A stretch of DNA of 11,312 nucleotides from Thalassiosira profunda (taxonomy: Eukaryota > Bacillariophyta > Thalassiosirophyceae > Thalassiosirales > Thalassiosiraceae): NCBI GenBank assembly GCA_036939355.1, contig JALLAP010001491.1, positions 1 to 11,312 on the forward strand. The letters are read 5' to 3'. The notes under the pieces were generated by a model. That model did not search any database. It saw only the letters and a program-made list of their open reading frames with translations, and had not been told where the DNA came from. Below are positions 8,379 through 11,312 of the stretch, in pieces (the first letter of the stretch is position 1; each line of letters opens with the position of its first letter). Position numbers and translations under genes: made by a program.

Positions 8379-8560
8379 TCCCTCTGATCAAATTTCTCAC
8401 CGTCCGACACCAACCACCCCAACTTCACAGCATCCTCCAGCACCCTTCCAATGAGCAAATCATCCCAAAATGGCCTCAGAATGTGGTGGGAGAGAACCTC
8501 CTCGGTGGGAATTGAAGGCTTGTTTTGAATTTCATGGACCCAAAATTTGCCAGGGCAGTT
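8345..8560 (-). CDS. Orphan protein-like terminal exon or gene remnant (hypothetical)
   Basis: From 8560 to the stop at 8345 the minus strand encodes about 71 residues that look like genuine protein, for example KFWVHEIQNKPSIPTEEVL and LLIGRVLEDAVKLGWLVSDG, with amphipathic helix spacing. It contains no in-frame ATG. A plausible acceptor (ATCACAG) lies just before 8560, and a consensus donor GTGAGT at 8639 would give a 79-nt intron, matching the other introns here. However, the only frame that would join correctly carries TGA at 8657-8655 with no ATG after it. A nearby alternative frame reads KTITELPWQ then stops, so one base change at about 8550 would merge the two frames. It could be a broken gene, a sequence error, or a terminal exon whose start lies further upstream. 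I do not recognise the family. Confidence 0.35.
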   Translation of the reverse strand, partial: NCPGKFWVHEIQNKPSIPTEEVLSHHILRPFWDDLLIGRVLEDAVKLGWLVSDGEKFDQREPTSDRGFSVS

Positions 8561-8956
8561 CTGTGATGGTCTTGGTCTTGATGTTTTTGGAGGAGGGCTT
8601 CTGTTTGGGTGGACGCGTGGCCCTTCCTCGCGCACTCACTTTTTGTGCTCGGCCTCATGTCGATGCTCACGCCCTCCGCCTCCGCCTCATCGCCCTCCAC
8701 GCCCGCCGCCCCGCCAGCCACCCCCGGCGTCGCGGCGTCGTCTCTGCCTCGTCTTGGCCGCCGCTGGAGCTGGAGAACGGGCCGCGCTGCCGGAGAGGCG
8801 CGTGGCGGCACCCTCCAACGACAACGTTTCACGCCGTCAACTCCTCCCGCGAGATCGACTTGGGCGTCAACAACACGGGGCAGTCCCGAGCTCTCCCGTC
8901 AAACAGGCCTTATCTTATAACAGATTTATGAATTTTCTTCTGACGGAATTCACAAC
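8561..8956. other. GC-rich stretch without a supportable gene
   Basis: The part around 8640-8860 is GC-rich and open in several frames on both strands, including a plus-strand ATG frame from 8658 rich in Ser, Ala and Pro. None shows a recognisable domain or clean exon structure. It may contain the missing 5' exons of the minus-strand orphan exon or an N-terminal targeting-peptide exon. The last ~70 bases before tRNA-Asp are AT-rich and suit a tRNA 5' flank. Confidence 0.4.
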
Positions 8957-9028
8957 TCCGCGATAGTATAGTGGCTAGTATCCCCGCCTGTCACGCGGGA
9001 GACCGGGGTTCGATTCCCCGTCGCGGGT
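8957..9028 (+). tRNA. tRNA-Asp (anticodon GTC)
   Basis: The 72-nt cloverleaf has acceptor TCCGCGA/TCGCGGG (T1-G72 wobble), D arm GTAT...GTAT as in other eukaryotic tRNA-Asp, anticodon arm CCCGC-CTGTCAC-GCGGG with GTC at 34-36, and T arm CGGGG-TTCGATT-CCCCG. The body from the D arm to the T arm is nearly the universal eukaryotic tRNA-Asp sequence. Two features are odd. The discriminator base is T73, whereas G73 is a known identity element for eukaryotic AspRS. No run of four or more T follows within about 100 bases. The gene may be functional with a variant acceptor end, a recoded tRNA, or a pseudogene. Confidence 0.88.
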
Positions 9029-9367
9029 GAGTTTCCACTAACTTGCCCACTCAATTCCACTGTCACTTGCCGTGCTCACCGCGACACTACTTCCTCTCCC
9101 TCACAGAACAAAACAACAACAGCAGTTCACTGCTTCTTTTGCCTCCCATTGTATTGTCAGGGCTGCGCCCTTTTGCCACGAGGCATTGTCTAGTTCAGCG
9201 GGTAAAATATAAATCGCTGCTGCCGTTTATGGGCTTTGAGCCGGAAGTAGCAATCTGTTTTGAGCAGATCCATGTACTTTTGTTTCGGCTGTTGAGTAAG
9301 AGTGAGAATGAATGGGCACACTGCAAAGGAAGCAGCACTATATCTAGAGTCTCATTGTCCTATTCAT
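9029..9367. other. Intergenic region with GC mini-hairpin 4
   Basis: These 339 bp separate tRNA-Asp from the 3' end of the RRM gene. The first third is C- and T-rich. A hairpin lies at 9159-9171. No coding frame looks real. The region should include the 3' UTR of the minus-strand RRM gene. Confidence 0.5.
9159..9174. repeat. GC mini-hairpin 4 (AGGGC-TGC-GCCCT) followed by T's
   Basis: It is a 5-bp perfect stem with a 3-base loop (9159-9171), ending in the T run 9171-9174. It resembles the three elements at 7988-8083. The T run is also the second plus-strand T4 after tRNA-Asp, but it lies about 140 bases downstream, far for a pol III stop. Confidence 0.6.
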
Positions 9368-11027
9368 TCACTCGAGCGAAGCAAAGAAATCGTCCAAGTC
9401 TTCGTCATCATTTGCAGCTTTCTCTACCGATACTTCTTCTTTGGGGCCATTTGCTTCCGTTGCAGAGTCCAACTTTGTTCCGGCAGACGCATTGGCCGCT
9501 CCATTGCTTGCAGTTTGTTGCGTATTCTCCACTTTATTTGGGGCCTTTTTGTAATCATCGCTTGCCGGTTGCACTCCGATAACAGCGCCGCAGGGGAGCT
9601 CTGCGCCATTCATCTTCGATTGGCGTTTGGCGCAGGAGAGTTAGCGTCACTGAATAGTCTGCAAAAATCACATCGCGTGTCAACAATCTCACCTGAGTGC
9701 AAACTGCTTCCACGAGATCTACACCATCGGCATTCTTTGTTTGATACTCCTCTGCGGCATCCCGGCCAAAGACAATCAACCCATCTCCCTTTAGTTCTCC
9801 CGTCGAGCGGTGCCGGTACATTGTCACACGATCCAGTCTCCCGTACAGGCAAAAAAGAGATTGGAGTGTCCGTTCGGTGGTAGATCCATCGGTGGGTAGG
9901 TTGGTGAGATAGAGCGATGTCCTGAATGTCTGCTTTGGCGCGCCATGATGTCCAACAGTTGCCTTCTTCGTCGAACCATCCAAATGTTGCCGCTTCCTCG
10001 CCCGCTCTGCGTGCCTTTGCTCCTTCGATCCGATGCCCCCTCCGGCATCGTTCAATATGCCGCGCTGTTCCCTCTCCTGCTGTTTTTGCTCGAGCTGCAA
10101 TTGTCGCTGCCGTTGCTGCTGCTTTTGCAACTCCAATTGCAATTGCTGCTTCTCCTCGTACGCGGTCATTTGGTTCATGCACTCGACGTGACGGCGCAGT
10201 TCCTTCTCCTCGTGCTTCATGACGAATTCCAGATTCTTCAGTCGGAATGCCTGCAGTTTGCGTTTCTCCCTCTCAAAGTGATCCCGGCGTTTTTGGGCGT
10301 AGTCGATGCTGCTGTCTATTGTTGTGTCGTCGACGATGCCTCCTCTGGTGCTTTCCTGGTGCAATCGCAAGGCAATTGCTCGTGCTTTTTCTATGGGATC
10401 GTCCTTTGGCTGCTGTGGCTGTGACTGCTCGACCGGTTGCTGTGTAAATTGTGATGTGAATTGTGAAGTAGTGGCTGGTACTGTCGATGGCTGAATGGGT
10501 GTAGGAGGCACCACGTTCGACGGTGGAGGTGGAAAGTAGGGCGCCGCAGCTCCCGGTGGCAACCCCGGTGGCGGCTGGAAGGAAGGCGCATGTTGTTGTG
10601 GGACTGCGACAATAGGTATTGTAGGCGGCTGCATTGAAGGAGGCGCTGGAACATGAGGAGGCGGATGTGCCATTTGTTGGTAGTATGGAGCCGGAAGAGC
10701 TGAAGGTTGTGATTGCATCGTTTGTGGATGTTGGTGCGTTGGCTGTGAATATTGATATGTTGTGGTTCGTTGTAATGCCGTAGGGTGAGGCGGCGGCGCT
10801 GCAAATAATGGAGGTGGAGCTGGCGGTTGTTGCATGCTCGCCATCCTTCCCAGGCCGGCCGTTGCGGCCACTCCATTGTGAGCTTGTGTCGATGTTGCAG
10901 CGAAATGGCTGATGTCGTGGACGTCGTGCGTGTCCCGAGCAGCAGCCGACACAAACGCCGGCGTGCCCGTGTTGGGGACTGCGCTGCCACCCCCACCGCT
11001 AAACCCCAAGCCGAGCGATTCCTCCAT
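9368..11027 (-). CDS. Pro/Gln-rich coiled-coil protein with C-terminal RRM (RNA-binding, Tat-SF1/FUS-type RNP1), 2 exons, 526 aa
   Basis: Exons 11027-9693 and 9613-9368 give 526 residues. ATG 11027 (gcaATGG) is the only ATG in the open frame at this end, which otherwise continues upstream without one. Residues ~66-207 are Pro/Gln/Ala-rich low complexity with poly-Pro. Residues ~210-345 form a highly charged, Gln-rich coiled coil (DHFEREKRKLQAFRLKNLEF, then Gln/Arg/Leu repeats). An RRM spans ~369-463: RNP2 LYLTNL at 372 and RNP1 KGDGLIVF at 413. RNP1 lacks the two usual aromatic residues and resembles the KGD[AG] type of Tat-SF1/Cus2 and FUS-family RRMs. The tail is acidic and ends DDFFASLE. 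A nuclear role in splicing or transcription is likely by family, but the target is unknown. Confidence 0.9.
9614..9692 (-). other. Spliceosomal intron (79 nt) inside the RRM
   Basis: On the minus strand the donor is CAG|GTGAGATT and the acceptor AATCGAAG|ATG. It is phase 0, joining EAVCTQ to MNGAELPCG, which completes the last helix and strand of the RRM. A CTAAC branch-point-like motif lies about 30 bases before the acceptor. The earlier TTTTTGCAG acceptor would lead straight into a stop, so it is not used for this product. Confidence 0.9.
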
Positions 11028-11312
11028 TGCTAGGTGCGAGAGAGTTTGCAACGCGGCAGGAGGGGCGGACAGCAGGAGAGGGGACGTGTGCACAGGTCGC
11101 TGCGCAAAAAGTTTTTTTCTGGGATCTCTCAGGCCGAACGCCCGTACGAGCGGAGTCTCACGCGACAAGTGCACTATCAGAGCACGCAGCCGCGGCTGGA
11201 AGCTCGGTGGGGGGAGACGACGGCGCCGCCCCACAGGGCCTGGAACGGGCACTGGCGACCACGGACAAGACTGGATCTCTTGTCGCACCCCGTGTCGCTT
11301 CAACGTGATGTC
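11028..11312. promoter_or_regulatory. Upstream region of the RRM gene
   Basis: These 285 bp precede the RRM gene start on the minus strand. The reading frame stays open upstream but has no ATG, so this is taken as 5' leader and promoter. I see no TATA box or other gene. Confidence 0.4.

Noticed and set aside
8470..8931. Plus-strand frame of 153 residues between the tRNA genes
   Set aside because: No domain or signal is recognisable, and its first part is antisense to the more protein-like minus frame.
9183..9260. Possible third tRNA (TAGTTCAGCGGGTA resembles a D arm)
   Set aside because: No matching acceptor, anticodon or T arm could be folded. At most it is a relic.
11028..11303. N-terminal extension of the RRM protein to 11303
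   Set aside because: The frame is open but contains no ATG above 11027. The apparent start is TTG, and the composition is Arg/Pro rich, unlike the rest.
1..11312. CRISPR arrays, insertion sequences, rRNA or bacterial operons
   Set aside because: No spaced direct repeats, transposase motifs or rRNA-like sequence were seen, and introns and pol III tRNA genes show eukaryotic DNA.

Overview
This is nuclear DNA of a compact eukaryotic genome, most likely a unicellular alga or other protist. The support is: four protein genes with short spliceosomal introns (five clear ones of 76-88 nt, all starting GTGAG and ending AG), two eukaryotic-type tRNA genes with internal A and B boxes, G/A-rich Kozak contexts at most starts, and no bacterial-style operons or ribosome binding sites. 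A PLAC8 protein carrying a 'VPPGGV..GQ.F' module in front of the cysteine-rich domain suggests a stramenopile (diatom-like) or haptophyte relative. That lineage call is inference.

Layout. Positions 1-1871 (minus strand) hold the N-terminal part of a very long, probably disordered protein that runs off the left edge. It is divergently arranged with a plus-strand gene at 2125-5551. Their 253-bp shared upstream region contains a perfect 13-bp-arm palindrome. The 2125-5551 gene encodes a predicted 1112-residue fusion: a four-helix membrane module of unknown family, a ribokinase-type PfkB sugar kinase, and a xylose-isomerase-like TIM barrel. One 88-nt intron interrupts the barrel. Converging on it is a three-exon PLAC8 protein (7841 to 5748, minus strand). 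Its last exon is interrupted by a 72-bp duplication around a single N. This is almost certainly an assembly artefact, because removing one copy plus the N restores a complete frame.

From 7842 to 9367 the window is mostly non-coding. It contains tRNA-Trp(CCA) and tRNA-Asp(GTC), four small GC-rich hairpins of one type, a larger three-tier hairpin, and an orphan minus-strand open frame (8345-8560) that looks protein-like but lacks a valid first exon. The right end (9368-11027, minus strand) encodes a Pro/Gln-rich protein with a charged coiled coil and one C-terminal RRM, interrupted by a 79-nt intron.

The genes do not form an obvious pathway together. The most interesting item is the membrane-module/ribokinase/isomerase fusion, which puts two consecutive-looking sugar-processing activities on one possibly membrane-tethered polypeptide.
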